Source of the DNA: Owenweeksia sp.
GTDB taxonomy: Bacteria > Bacteroidota > Bacteroidia > Flavobacteriales > Schleiferiaceae
Length of the DNA stretch: 64,000 nucleotides
Assembly (NCBI GenBank): GCA_002695025.1
Contig: NZNV01000017.1
Span: 496,001 to 560,000, forward strand
Direction: 5' to 3'
The notes under the pieces are model-generated. The model saw nothing but the letters and a program-made list of their open reading frames with translations. It did not search any database and was not told the DNA's origin. Below, in pieces: positions 26,448 through 35,176 of the stretch. How positions within the stretch are numbered: position 1 is the first letter of the stretch; every line of letters begins with the position of its first letter. The translations under genes and the position numbers were made by a program.

Positions 26448-27728
26448 ATGACAGAGGATTTCCTGCATTACTTGTGGCGCTTTAAAAAATTCAATACGCT
26501 TTCTTTAAAAACAACTTCTGGTGAGCCGGTAGTGATACTGCAGGGTGGTATGGTAAACACGGATGCAGGCCCCGATTTCAGTGATGCCCGTATCAGTATA
26601 GGCGAGCAATTATGGGCCGGTAATGTGGAGATCCATATCCGCAGTTCGGATTGGGACCGGCATGCTCACCAAAAGGATAAGGCTTATACGAATGTAATCC
26701 TTCACGTGGTGTACGAGCACGATTCGGAAATTAAAAATGCCAATGGCCATATTTTACCCACGCTTCAACTGAAGGGGCTTTTTGATGAAAAACTTTACTG
26801 GAGCTATGAACGCCTGCTCAATAATCAAACCCTTATTCCCTGTGAAAACCACTTGGCCTATACCGAAGAGTTGATCAAGGAAAACCAGGTAGAAAGATCT
26901 GTAATTGAGCGTTTGGCCGGCAAGTCAAATACCATAAACGGTTGGCTGCGGCAAAACCAGGGCGACTGGAACGCTACTTTTTATCAATGGCTTGGTCGTG
27001 GTTTCGGACTTAAGGTTAATGCAGAACCTATGTTTATGCTGGCCAGGGCAGTTCCTTGGCAGGTGGTGCTTAAAAATCACACACGGCTGGAGTACCTGGA
27101 GGCACTCTTTTTTGGAGTAGCGGGTATGCTGGATGATCCTCAGGATGAATATATGGAGCTGCTGGCCCGGGATTTTCAATTCCTGCAACACAAATACGAG
27201 TTATCCGTTCTGGACAAGCATATTTGGAAATACTCCCGCCTCAGGCCTGCAGCTTTTCCTACTTTGCGCATCGCCCAACTGGCGGCATTGTTGCATGAAC
27301 ATGAAACACTCTTCGCTAAATTTATAAAGGCCGGTACCATTGATCAGGTCCGGGAGATGTTACACCCCAAGGTATCGGGTTACTGGAATTCACACTATCG
27401 TTTTGGAGTACGCACTGATACGCATACTTTGGGAGAAGTTGGGAAGGATTTCAGGGAAGTATTGATCATTAATGTACTGATCCCCTTTTTGTTCGTATAT
27501 GGCATGGCGCGGGACGAACCCTTCTATAAACAAAGAGCAATAGATCTGCTGGACCAGATGGGGCCAGAGAACAACAAGATTACCCGCATGTATCAAAAAT
27601 TAGGATTCGAAAATACATCGGCCTTTCACTCGCAGGGCCTTATACAGCTGAACAGCCAGCATTGCAAGCCTAAAAAATGCTTAAATTGCGCCATCGGAAT
27701 TGATGTATTGAAGAAAGAAAATGATTAA
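26448..27728 (+). CDS. DUF2851 family protein
   Basis: 426 aa cytoplasmic protein of a conserved but uncharacterised Bacteroidota family. Family-typical features are the N-terminus EDFLHYLWRFKKFN, the stretch GGMVNTDAGPDFSDARISIG (about 30-49), WAGNVEIHIRSSDWDRHAH, and YTNVILHVVYEHD. The C-terminus has a small cysteine cluster CKPKKCLNCAIG, possibly a metal site. Function unknown. Its last 8 bases overlap the start of the PspC-like gene, suggesting translational coupling. Confidence 0.9.
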   Translation: MTEDFLHYLWRFKKFNTLSLKTTSGEPVVILQGGMVNTDAGPDFSDARISIGEQLWAGNVEIHIRSSDWDRHAHQKDKAYTNVILHVVYEHDSEIKNANGHILPTLQLKGLFDEKLYWSYERLLNNQTLIPCENHLAYTEELIKENQVERSVIERLAGKSNTINGWLRQNQGDWNATFYQWLGRGFGLKVNAEPMFMLARAVPWQVVLKNHTRLEYLEALFFGVAGMLDDPQDEYMELLARDFQFLQHKYELSVLDKHIWKYSRLRPAAFPTLRIAQLAALLHEHETLFAKFIKAGTIDQVREMLHPKVSGYWNSHYRFGVRTDTHTLGEVGKDFREVLIINVLIPFLFVYGMARDEPFYKQRAIDLLDQMGPENNKITRMYQKLGFENTSAFHSQGLIQLNSQHCKPKKCLNCAIGIDVLKKEND

Positions 27729-27942
27729 CAAGATCAGGGATTATTGTGAAAGACGTGGATTTGAGGTTTGCAATCGCCTCGGAGACCGCATCGGCATACG
27801 CCCTTCTGTAGTAAGGTTGTACTTCATTTATATTTCTTTTATTACCATGGGTTCGCCTTTGCTGCTCTACTTTTTCCTGGCTTTCTGGATCAGGGCTAAG
27901 GATTATGTGCAAAGCTCCCGTACTTCCGTGCTAGATCTTTAA
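27721..27942 (+). CDS. PspC-domain-like small membrane protein
   Basis: 73 aa. It has the PspC layout: an N-terminal cytoplasmic segment (ERRGFEVCNRLGDRIGIRPSVVRLYFIYISF) running into one hydrophobic segment (TMGSPLLLYFFLAFWI) and a short polar tail. PspC proteins are inner-membrane proteins first known from the phage-shock (envelope stress) response. It overlaps the DUF2851 gene by 8 bases and precedes the potassium channel gene by 3 bases, so it is part of that operon. A second, shorter relative lies on the far side of the channel gene. Confidence 0.75.
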   Translation: MINKIRDYCERRGFEVCNRLGDRIGIRPSVVRLYFIYISFITMGSPLLLYFFLAFWIRAKDYVQSSRTSVLDL

Positions 27943-27945
27943 TAA

Positions 27946-28959
27946 GTGGGGCACGTTAAAGTATTTCGCAAGCTTTATTTCACGGCCCTTATTCTGTTTA
28001 TCCTCATTGCGGTAGGTGTTCTTGGGTTTATGATCATTGAGGATTATAACCTGTCAGAAGCTATCTACATGACCATTCTCACCCTCAGTACCGTGGGTTT
28101 TAACGAAGTGCGGCCTCTATCTGCAGAAGGCAGGGCCTTTACCTCAATTTTGATCATCAGTAGCTTTGGTACCTTTGCTTACGGTATTTCTGTAATTTCA
28201 CGCTCCATTCTGACCGGAGAACTTGGCCAGTATTTTAAATTATATCGCCTGGAAAAGAGCATTCAAAATCTAAGTGATCATACCATTATCTGCGGCTACG
28301 GGCGTAATGGAAGGCGTGCGGCCAAAAAACTGAAGGCCTACGGTCAAAAGTTTGTGGTTATTGAAAATGATGAGGAGATCATCAATAAACACCTGTTGGA
28401 CGAAGGTATTCTCTACATCCTGGGAGATGCTACCCTGGATGCTGTACTGGAGAAGGCTGGAGCCCACAAAGCAAAGTCCATTCTTTCTACTTTAAGTAAA
28501 GATGCTGATAATCTTTATGTGGTGATCACCGCAAGGTCAGTCAATTCACGTATCCGTATTATTTCAAGAGCCTCCAATGAAAGTGCAGAGAAAAAACTGA
28601 AAATAGCGGGTGCTGACGCGGTAGTAATGCCCGAAGGAGTAGGAGGAGCCCACATGGCTACCCTGGTTGTCTCGCCACATATTGTGGAATTCCTGGATTT
28701 TATTTCTATAGAGGGAAGTAGTAAGATTAACCTTGAAGAAGTTGAAGTAAGTAAGCTTACCGATGGCATGGAAGGGGTAAAGCTTAAGGATCTCGGCTTG
28801 CGTCAGAAAACAGGCTGCAGCATTATAGGGCTTCGCACCCCGCAAGGGGATTATCTTATCAATCCTGGTGGTGAAATGGTACTTCCCAAAAACAGCAAAT
28901 TGTTCGTTTTGGGAAACCCTGAGGAAATAAAATCATTGTATAAAATATTAAGTGAATGA
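27946..28959 (+). CDS. Two-helix potassium channel with RCK (TrkA-N) domain
   Basis: 337 aa from a GTG start. Layout as in MthK-like channels: helix 1 (about 8-28), pore loop with selectivity filter STVGF near 49-53 (the residue after F is N rather than the common D or G), helix 2 (about 66-86). An RCK Rossmann domain follows, starting TIICGYGRNGRRAAKKL (about 112-128), then an RCK-C part ending near 337 (GCSIIGLRTPQGDYLINPGG). Predicted ligand-gated K+ channel of the inner membrane. Flanked by two PspC-like genes; the downstream one overlaps its stop codon. Confidence 0.92.
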   Translation: MGHVKVFRKLYFTALILFILIAVGVLGFMIIEDYNLSEAIYMTILTLSTVGFNEVRPLSAEGRAFTSILIISSFGTFAYGISVISRSILTGELGQYFKLYRLEKSIQNLSDHTIICGYGRNGRRAAKKLKAYGQKFVVIENDEEIINKHLLDEGILYILGDATLDAVLEKAGAHKAKSILSTLSKDADNLYVVITARSVNSRIRIISRASNESAEKKLKIAGADAVVMPEGVGGAHMATLVVSPHIVEFLDFISIEGSSKINLEEVEVSKLTDGMEGVKLKDLGLRQKTGCSIIGLRTPQGDYLINPGGEMVLPKNSKLFVLGNPEEIKSLYKILSE

Positions 28960-29114
28960 CAGAGGGTAAATTATTAGGGGTATGCGCCTGGCTCGCAGAC
29001 CGGTTTGACATTGACGTAAGTATGCTACGGTTGATATTTGTAATAGCCACCATTGTGGGTGTGGGTTCTCCTATACTGATCTATCTGATCCTGGCCCTCG
29101 TAAAACCCAAATAA
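28956..29114 (+). CDS. Second, minimal PspC-like protein (52 aa)
   Basis: ATG at 28956 overlaps the stop of the channel gene (ATGA), a usual sign of translational coupling. The product is MTEGKLLGVCAWLADRFDID, then VSMLRLIFVIATIVGVGSPILIYLILALVKPK. This is a near-perfect minimal PspC domain: GVCAWLADRFDID-x-S-x-LR matches the family pattern G(V/I)xxGLAxxxxxDxxxxR. One or two membrane segments. It is shorter and closer to the canonical PspC than the 73-aa copy upstream of the channel. Predicted inner-membrane protein; role presumably in envelope stress or channel modulation. Confidence 0.8.
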   Translation: MTEGKLLGVCAWLADRFDIDVSMLRLIFVIATIVGVGSPILIYLILALVKPK

Positions 29115-29121
29115 TTTAAGA

Positions 29122-30024
29122 ATGATGAAGATTTTAGTGACTGGATCCAACGGTTTATTAGGACAAAAGCTGGTTAATAAACTGAAAGTTGATCCGGAAG
29201 TTGAACTTATTGCCACGGCCCGGGGAGCCAATCGTCTCCAAGAGCAGTTCGGTTATACGTATGCCGCTATGGACATTACTTCTTACCGTGAGGTAATGCA
29301 GGTGATGGATCAACACCAACCCGATGTGGTGATCAATACTGCGGCTATGACCAATGTGGATGCCTGTGAAACAGAACCGGATAAGTGTGACGAACTGAAC
29401 ATTGAAGCGGTAAAGTATCTGCTGGAAGCTTGTGAAAAGCACAACTCACACCTGGTTCATCTTTCAACCGATTTTATCTTTAACGGTAAGGAGGGACCTT
29501 ATGACGAAGAAGCGGTTCCGGACCCTTTGAGCCATTACGGTGCATCCAAACTAACCGCTGAAAAACTGGTTAGTGGAAGTCCTGTTTCCTGGTCTATCAT
29601 TCGTACAGTATTGGTGTATGGAGTGGCCGAGGAAATGAGCCGTTCCAACATTGTGCTATGGGCTAAAGGCGCTTTGGAAAAAGAACAGCAAATCAGGGTA
29701 GTGGACGATCAGTTCCGTTCACCTACACTGGCAGAGGATCTGGCCGATGGTTGCATTCTGGCGGCTAAGAAAAAGGCACAAGGTATCTACAATATTTCCG
29801 GTAAAGACCAAATGAGTATCCTGGACCTGGTTTGGAAAGTAGCTGATTTCTGGAAGCTGGATAAAAGTGTGATCACAGCCGTGAAATCCTCAACCTTATC
29901 TCAACCGGCAAAACGCCCCCCTATAACCGGATTTATCCTGGATAAAGCCATCACGGAATTAGGCTATACACCGCATTCCTTTGAAGAAGGTTTGAAAATA
30001 GTAGATGATCAATTGAACGGGTAA
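29122..30024 (+). CDS. dTDP-4-dehydrorhamnose reductase-like (RmlD family) SDR
   Basis: 300 aa, extended short-chain dehydrogenase. NAD(P)-binding GSNGLLGQ lies at 8-15 and the catalytic Tyr-Lys pair in HYGASKLTAEK (Y about 138, K about 142). NTAAMTNVDACETEPDKC and LSTDFIFNGKEGPYDE are typical of RmlD-like reductases. The family makes dTDP-L-rhamnose, but no rmlA, rmlB or rmlC gene is next to it here. It may therefore act on another nucleotide sugar; the exact substrate is not fixed by sequence. Possibly last gene of the operon starting at DUF2851. Confidence 0.85.
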   Translation: MMKILVTGSNGLLGQKLVNKLKVDPEVELIATARGANRLQEQFGYTYAAMDITSYREVMQVMDQHQPDVVINTAAMTNVDACETEPDKCDELNIEAVKYLLEACEKHNSHLVHLSTDFIFNGKEGPYDEEAVPDPLSHYGASKLTAEKLVSGSPVSWSIIRTVLVYGVAEEMSRSNIVLWAKGALEKEQQIRVVDDQFRSPTLAEDLADGCILAAKKKAQGIYNISGKDQMSILDLVWKVADFWKLDKSVITAVKSSTLSQPAKRPPITGFILDKAITELGYTPHSFEEGLKIVDDQLNG

Positions 30025-30030
30025 TCCGCT

Positions 30031-30846
30031 TTATTTTTTCTTGTTCTTGTCTTGAAAGTCCAGTGATTTTACACCAAGGGCTTGCAGGAACTGTTTAGCC
30101 CTGATCTTTACAGCTTCCTTAGCACCGGTTACCACCTTTTTAGTAAAAGGTTCGTCTGGTCGGCTACGGAATTTGGAGTCACGATATTTAAATCCTTCAC
30201 CAATTTCTGTATAGTAGTAGGTATAGAATGATTTACGGGTTTCGCCCTCAGGAACATTTATTTTGGAGTACCCATGGGGTGAATTATCATCGGTATAGAA
30301 GATCACCGCGCGGTTGTGATTAGGAGCAATGCGTTGGTGCATGGTTTTCATTTCCTTATCCCAAAGTTCCAGGTGACCACCGTATTCGTCCTTCCACTCT
30401 TTATTGAGGTATATAAGAAGGTTAATGCGTCTCCACAGGCCGGCTTCAGGGTTCATGTTTACATCCACATGAACGTCCACATAACTACCATCGGCACCCT
30501 GGTGTACACCTGAACCCAGGGAATCCCGGGTAGTACGAAGATCTTCAACTCCGGTTACTTCAATCATCCACTGGCAAAATTCAGGGCTGCCTACTACCTC
30601 CCGCACTTTGCTGAAGGCCGGGTGCCATCTTTCAAAGTGGTAGTCTTCCGCTTTATTCTCGTTTAAGCTTTTGCGTTTAACGTTGAGAGAATCTATGCTG
30701 GGGAAGTTGCTGTACAACTGATCCGCTATTTCCTGATCGAGGAAATTGTCCAAAGCCAAGTGCCGGCAGGGAATGGCTGTATCGAATTGATGGCGTAGTT
30801 TGGCGCGCGCTTCAGGTGATGTGTATGTGGGGTTAATTAAATCCAT
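30031..30846 (-). CDS. 2OG-Fe(II) oxygenase family protein
   Basis: 271 aa, prolyl-4-hydroxylase-like cupin fold. The iron ligands are visible as H126 and D128 in YVDVHVDVN and H191 in SPHGYS; R204 in GETRKSF is placed to bind 2-oxoglutarate. INLLIYLNKEW and YGGHLELWD between them are typical of this family. Enzymes of this type hydroxylate protein side chains or small molecules; the substrate is unknown. It converges on the RmlD-like gene (6-base gap). A -7 box is present at 30865-30872. Confidence 0.88.
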   Translation of the reverse strand: MDLINPTYTSPEARAKLRHQFDTAIPCRHLALDNFLDQEIADQLYSNFPSIDSLNVKRKSLNENKAEDYHFERWHPAFSKVREVVGSPEFCQWMIEVTGVEDLRTTRDSLGSGVHQGADGSYVDVHVDVNMNPEAGLWRRINLLIYLNKEWKDEYGGHLELWDKEMKTMHQRIAPNHNRAVIFYTDDNSPHGYSKINVPEGETRKSFYTYYYTEIGEGFKYRDSKFRSRPDEPFTKKVVTGAKEAVKIRAKQFLQALGVKSLDFQDKNKKK

Positions 30847-30864
30847 GTCTTCATTTCAGGATAT

Positions 30865-30872
30865 CAAAGTTA
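30865..30872 (-). promoter_or_regulatory. -7 box of the 2OG oxygenase gene
   Basis: Minus-strand TAACTTTG, exact TAnnTTTG, 18 bases upstream of the ATG. No -33 TTG at standard spacing. Confidence 0.45.
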
Positions 30873-30894
30873 CAAATAGCCATAGTTTCTCGCA

Positions 30895-31680
30895 TTAGTT
30901 TTTCCTGATGAGTTTATAAAAGAGTCCTGGTAGTACCGCATGAAAAGGAACGGCCAACAGCTCCTTATTACCTATATACGTATGGAATTTGGAACTACGG
31001 ATAGCCTTCATCAATTTTTCAGCAAAAACATCTGCGGGCATACCATTTTCCTGGGCTGGGCTGTTGGTGTTCATTTTAGAACCATCGGGTTTCAGTGAAT
31101 TAAGAGTAACGCTGGTTTTAATGAAACCTGGACTTACTACCTGCAACTTAACGGGTGAATTGATCAATTCTTCTTTCAGGCTTTCATAATATAAGGTTAA
31201 AGCTCCTTTGGAGGCCGAATAAGCTGCCAGCTTGGGCTGCCCAAATTTTCCTGCAATGCTGCTGATGGCCATGATCTGCCCCTTTCCTGCTTCCAGCATT
31301 TTAGGCAGCAGGTGTTTGGTGAGGGCTATATTTCCAAAGTAATTGATCTCAAAAAGCTTACGCTCCACCCTTTCATCGGTTTCCAATGCATTGCCGAATT
31401 GCCCAATGCCTCCGTTATTCACCAGTATGTCAATGGAGCCAAACGTTTTCCAGGCGGCATCCACCCATTCATGGGCCTGACTGTTTTGTTCCAGGTCCAG
31501 GGGAAGTATCCTGATGTTCTCAGGATGGGTACATTCGCTTTTTACGCGTTCCAGTTCCTCGAGTCTTCTTGCTGAAAGGATAAGTTGTACATTTTGCGAG
31601 GCCAGCTTTTTGGCCAGTGCTTCACCTATTCCGGAGGATGCTCCGGTGATCCAAATGGTCTTACCCGTGAAATATTCCAT
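30895..31680 (-). CDS. Short-chain dehydrogenase/reductase
   Basis: 261 aa classical SDR. The cofactor motif TGASSGIG (12-19), NNGG (88-91), the catalytic Ser near 140-141, and Y154-K158 in YSASK are all intact. NADP preference is plausible from SARR after strand 2. The C-terminal tail is hydrophobic (VPFHAVLPGLFYKLIRK) and may touch the membrane. Substrate unknown. It is followed 48 bases later by the 2OG oxygenase gene on the same strand. Confidence 0.9.
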   Translation of the reverse strand: MEYFTGKTIWITGASSGIGEALAKKLASQNVQLILSARRLEELERVKSECTHPENIRILPLDLEQNSQAHEWVDAAWKTFGSIDILVNNGGIGQFGNALETDERVERKLFEINYFGNIALTKHLLPKMLEAGKGQIMAISSIAGKFGQPKLAAYSASKGALTLYYESLKEELINSPVKLQVVSPGFIKTSVTLNSLKPDGSKMNTNSPAQENGMPADVFAEKLMKAIRSSKFHTYIGNKELLAVPFHAVLPGLFYKLIRKN

Positions 31681-31697
31681 ATTTTTGATTTAAGGAA

Positions 31698-31726
31698 TTG
31701 TAACTTCTAAAATTCTATTATCTTTG
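31698..31726 (+). promoter_or_regulatory. Promoter of rpmH
   Basis: TTG at 31698-31700, 18-base spacer, TATCTTTG at 31719-31726 (exact match), 44 bases before the rpmH ATG. Confidence 0.65.
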
Positions 31727-31770
31727 CAGGCCGAATTCAGAGCGTCAAATTGAGGTAAAGATATATTGAA

Positions 31771-31929
31771 ATGAAAAGAACTTATCAACCTTCGAATAGA
31801 AAAAGAAAGAACAAGCACGGTTTCCGTGAAAGAATGGCTTCCGCCAATGGTCGTAAAGTATTGGCTTCCCGCAGGGCCAAAGGCCGTAAAAGGTTAACCG
31901 TTTCTGACGAGGGAAACTATAAAGGTTAA
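31771..31929 (+). CDS. rpmH: 50S ribosomal protein L34
   Basis: 52 aa. The N-terminus [20 protein letters not shown], then [22 protein letters not shown], is the unmistakable L34 sequence. A short acidic tail ([10 protein letters not shown]) follows, as in many Bacteroidota. Structural protein of the large ribosomal subunit. It is isolated between its own promoter and terminator; the usual neighbours dnaA and rnpA are not here. Confidence 0.97.
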   Translation: MKRTYQPSNRKRKNKHGFRERMASANGRKVLASRRAKGRKRLTVSDEGNYKG

Positions 31930-31956
31930 GATGTTCTTCTTATTTAAGAATAATTG

Positions 31957-31987
31957 AGGTGTTGCCGGTGGTAACACCTTTTTTTTT
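31957..31987 (+). terminator. Terminator of rpmH
   Basis: 10-bp stem AGGTGTTGCC (31957-31966) / GGTAACACCT (31970-31979) with a GGT loop and one G-T pair, followed by at least eight T. Confidence 0.92.
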
Positions 31988-32037
31988 GCCAAATGGCTTC
32001 TTATCATTAAACACACTACTACACAATAGCTTAGAAT

Positions 32038-34884
32038 ATGCCCAAAGATCAATCCATCAAATCGGTACTTATCATCGGAAGCGGACCCATTATTATTGGT
32101 CAGGCCTGTGAGTTTGATTATTCCGGCTCTCAGGCATCACGCTCCCTCCGGGAAGAAAGGATAGAGGTGACCCTCATCAATTCTAACCCCGCTACAATTA
32201 TGACGGATAAGGTAGTGGCTGATAATATTTACCTGCTTCCTCTGGAGGTGGATTCCATACGCCAGGTACTGTCCGAGCATAAGATTGATGCTGTACTCCC
32301 TACTATGGGAGGACAAACAGCGCTTAACCTTTGTATAGAGGCAGATAAACAAGGTGTATGGGAGGAGTATGGCGTAAAGATCATCGGTGTGGACATCGAT
32401 GCGATCAACATTACAGAAGACCGGGAGGAGTTCCGCGTTCTCATGGAAAAGATCGGTATCCCGATGGCGCCTTCCAAAACCGCCACATCCTTCCTGAGAG
32501 GTAAATCCATTGCCCAGGATTTTGGGTTTCCTTTATGTATCAGGGCGTCCTACACACTTGGGGGTACCGGGGCAACTTTTGTGCATACCAAGGACGAATT
32601 TGAAGAAGCTCTTTCCCGGGGTCTTGAAGTTTCACCCATCCATGAGGTGATGATCGATAAGGCACTTTTAGGGTGGAAGGAATATGAGCTTGAGCTGTTG
32701 CGTGATGCCAATGATAATGTGATCATCATCTGCTCCATCGAAAATATGGATCCGATGGGTATCCATACCGGAGACTCCATTACCGTTGCTCCCGCTATGA
32801 CCCTTTCGGATACCACCTATCAGAAAATGAGGGATATGGCAATCAGGATGATGCGCTCCATCGGGACTTTTGCCGGGGGCTGCAATGTGCAGTTTGCGGT
32901 AAGCAACGATGAAAAGGAAGATATTGTAGCCATTGAGATCAACCCTCGTGTGTCACGATCTTCTGCATTGGCCTCGAAGGCTACGGGTTATCCCATTGCC
33001 AAAATAGCGGCCAAACTCGCCATAGGCTATAACCTGGACGAACTTTTCAACCAGATTACCAAGACTACTACAGCCTATTTTGAGCCTACACTGGATTATG
33101 TAATAGTTAAGATACCGCGTTGGAACTTTGAGAAGTTTGAAGGTGCCGACCGAAGGCTGGGCATACAGATGAAGTCGGTAGGAGAGGTGATGGGTATTGG
33201 CCGTTCTTTCCAGGAAGCTTTGCAAAAAGCTGCCCAGTCGTTGGAGATCAAACGTAACGGACTGGGAGCGGATGGCCGTGGTTATACAGATCAGGACCGG
33301 GTGCTGGAAATGCTGGATAAAGCCAGCTGGAACCGGGTGTTTGTAATTTATGATGCCATCCAGTTGGGAATACCTCTAAGAAGGATACACGATATCACCA
33401 AGATCGATATGTGGTTCCTGAAGCAGATCGAGGAGTTGGTGCATATCCACCATGAGATTGAAAAATACAATGTAGAAACCTTACCTCGCGAATTGTTGCT
33501 GGACGCCAAGATGAAGGGTTTTGCAGACCGTCAGATCGCCCACATGGTAGGTTGCCTGGAAAGCGAGATACATACCAAACGGACCGAGTCCGGTATACAA
33601 AGAGTTTGGAAGCTGGTGGATACCTGTGCTGCCGAGTTTCAGGCACAAACTCCCTATTACTATTCCACTTTTGAAATGGAGGTGGAGGATGGCGGAAAAC
33701 GCTTTTCTGAAAACGAAAGTGTACATACCGATAAGCCTAAAGTAGTAGTGCTTGGATCCGGCCCTAACCGTATAGGTCAGGGTATTGAATTTGACTATTG
33801 CTGTGTGCACGGTGTTCTGGCTGCACGAGAGTGTGGTTATGAAACGATCATGATCAATTGCAACCCTGAAACGGTTTCCACGGATTTCGATACCGCGGAT
33901 AAGCTGTACTTCGAACCGGTTTTCTGGGAGCACATTTATGATATTATACTGCATGAAAAACCGGAAGGTGTGATCGTGCAACTAGGAGGGCAAACCGCCC
34001 TTAAGCTGGCTGAGAAGCTCAATAAATATGGTATCCCTATCCTGGGAACCAGCTTTGATGCCCTTGACCTGGCCGAAGACCGTGGTCGTTTCTCAGAATT
34101 GTTGAAGGATAACAATATCCCATATCCTGAATTCGGGGTTATCACCAATGCTGATGAAGCAAGGGAACTGGCCGATAAATTGGGCTTTCCGATCCTGGTA
34201 AGGCCGTCCTATGTACTAGGTGGTCAAGGGATGAAGATCGTGATCAACCAGGATGAACTGGAACATCACGTGATTGAGCTTTTCAAATCAATACCGGGCA
34301 ACCGCGTTCTGCTGGATCATTACCTGGATGGTGCTATTGAAGCGGAAGCGGATGCGATATGTGATGGCGAGGACGTCTACATCATCGGTATTATGGAGCA
34401 CGTAGAGCCCTGTGGTATACATTCAGGAGATAGTAACGCCACCCTTCCACCGTTCAATCTGGGCGACCTAATAGTTCACCAGATAGAGGAGCATACCCGT
34501 AAAATAGCTATGGCTTTGGGTACGGTAGGTCTTATCAACATCCAGTTTGCCATTAAGGATGACCAGGTGTACATCATAGAGGCCAATCCGAGGGCTTCAC
34601 GTACCGTGCCTTTTATTGCAAAAGCCTATGACGAGCCCTATGTGAACTATGCTACAAAGGTGATGTTAAGGAAAAATAAACTGAAGGATTTTGAGTTTAA
34701 TCCTAAACGTGGAGGATGGGCCATCAAGCAGCCTGTCTTTTCTTTTGAGAAGTTTCACAAGGTAAACAAGGCGTTAGGGCCTGAGATGAAATCTACCGGG
34801 GAAAAGATATACTTTATCAAGGATTTGGGAGACCCGGTATTTAAAAAGATCTATTCCGAACGCAACCTGTATTTAAGTAAATAA
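32038..34884 (+). CDS. carB: Carbamoyl-phosphate synthase large subunit
   Basis: 948 aa. With the small subunit it makes carbamoyl phosphate from glutamine, bicarbonate and two ATP for pyrimidine and arginine synthesis. Two homologous halves are seen. The first has a dinucleotide-like start SVLIIGSGPIIIGQACEFDY and an ATP-grasp around 130-330 (FPLCIRASYTLGGTGATFVH, AIEINPRVSRSSALASKATGYP). The second repeats this from about 560 (VVVLGSGPNRIGQGIEFDYC, FPILVRPSYVLGGQGMKIV, IIEANPRASRTVPF). It ends soon after the second ATP-grasp; the C-terminal MGS-like allosteric domain of the approximately 1070-aa E. coli enzyme is missing. DUF4834 follows 4 bases later. Confidence 0.96.
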   Translation: MPKDQSIKSVLIIGSGPIIIGQACEFDYSGSQASRSLREERIEVTLINSNPATIMTDKVVADNIYLLPLEVDSIRQVLSEHKIDAVLPTMGGQTALNLCIEADKQGVWEEYGVKIIGVDIDAINITEDREEFRVLMEKIGIPMAPSKTATSFLRGKSIAQDFGFPLCIRASYTLGGTGATFVHTKDEFEEALSRGLEVSPIHEVMIDKALLGWKEYELELLRDANDNVIIICSIENMDPMGIHTGDSITVAPAMTLSDTTYQKMRDMAIRMMRSIGTFAGGCNVQFAVSNDEKEDIVAIEINPRVSRSSALASKATGYPIAKIAAKLAIGYNLDELFNQITKTTTAYFEPTLDYVIVKIPRWNFEKFEGADRRLGIQMKSVGEVMGIGRSFQEALQKAAQSLEIKRNGLGADGRGYTDQDRVLEMLDKASWNRVFVIYDAIQLGIPLRRIHDITKIDMWFLKQIEELVHIHHEIEKYNVETLPRELLLDAKMKGFADRQIAHMVGCLESEIHTKRTESGIQRVWKLVDTCAAEFQAQTPYYYSTFEMEVEDGGKRFSENESVHTDKPKVVVLGSGPNRIGQGIEFDYCCVHGVLAARECGYETIMINCNPETVSTDFDTADKLYFEPVFWEHIYDIILHEKPEGVIVQLGGQTALKLAEKLNKYGIPILGTSFDALDLAEDRGRFSELLKDNNIPYPEFGVITNADEARELADKLGFPILVRPSYVLGGQGMKIVINQDELEHHVIELFKSIPGNRVLLDHYLDGAIEAEADAICDGEDVYIIGIMEHVEPCGIHSGDSNATLPPFNLGDLIVHQIEEHTRKIAMALGTVGLINIQFAIKDDQVYIIEANPRASRTVPFIAKAYDEPYVNYATKVMLRKNKLKDFEFNPKRGGWAIKQPVFSFEKFHKVNKALGPEMKSTGEKIYFIKDLGDPVFKKIYSERNLYLSK

Positions 34885-34888
34885 CACA

Positions 34889-35137
34889 GTGGGTTTTATA
34901 TTATTTGCACTTTTCTTTTACCTGATCTATTTCCTGGTAAAGTACTTGTTCATCAAGCCATTCAGGGAAGGTTATGCTGCACATGGCCGCAGGCCAAGAG
35001 GAACCAATTGGTACCAATCCAGTAACACTTTCCAAAAAAGACAGGAAGGGGAAGTAACTATTACCTATACCCCGGATCAACATAGGAACGGTGGTAAGAA
35101 GGTGGGGGATTACGTGGATTACGAGGAGGTGGATTAA
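34889..35137 (+). CDS. DUF4834 family small membrane protein
   Basis: 82 aa from a GTG start. One N-terminal membrane helix (FILFALFFYLIYFLVKYLF) is followed by KPFREGYAAHGRRP and a polar tail ending in an acidic cluster (DYVDYEEVD). This is the layout of the uncharacterised Bacteroidota family DUF4834. It lies 4 bases after carB and is probably co-transcribed. Function unknown. Confidence 0.75.
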   Translation: MGFILFALFFYLIYFLVKYLFIKPFREGYAAHGRRPRGTNWYQSSNTFQKRQEGEVTITYTPDQHRNGGKKVGDYVDYEEVD

Positions 35138-35176
35138 GCCATTTAACAATACGGTGAGTGTTATGAAGGCAGTTTT

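Noticed and set aside
33481-33981. 166-codon minus-strand frame inside carB
   Set aside because: Antisense to the conserved middle of CarB.
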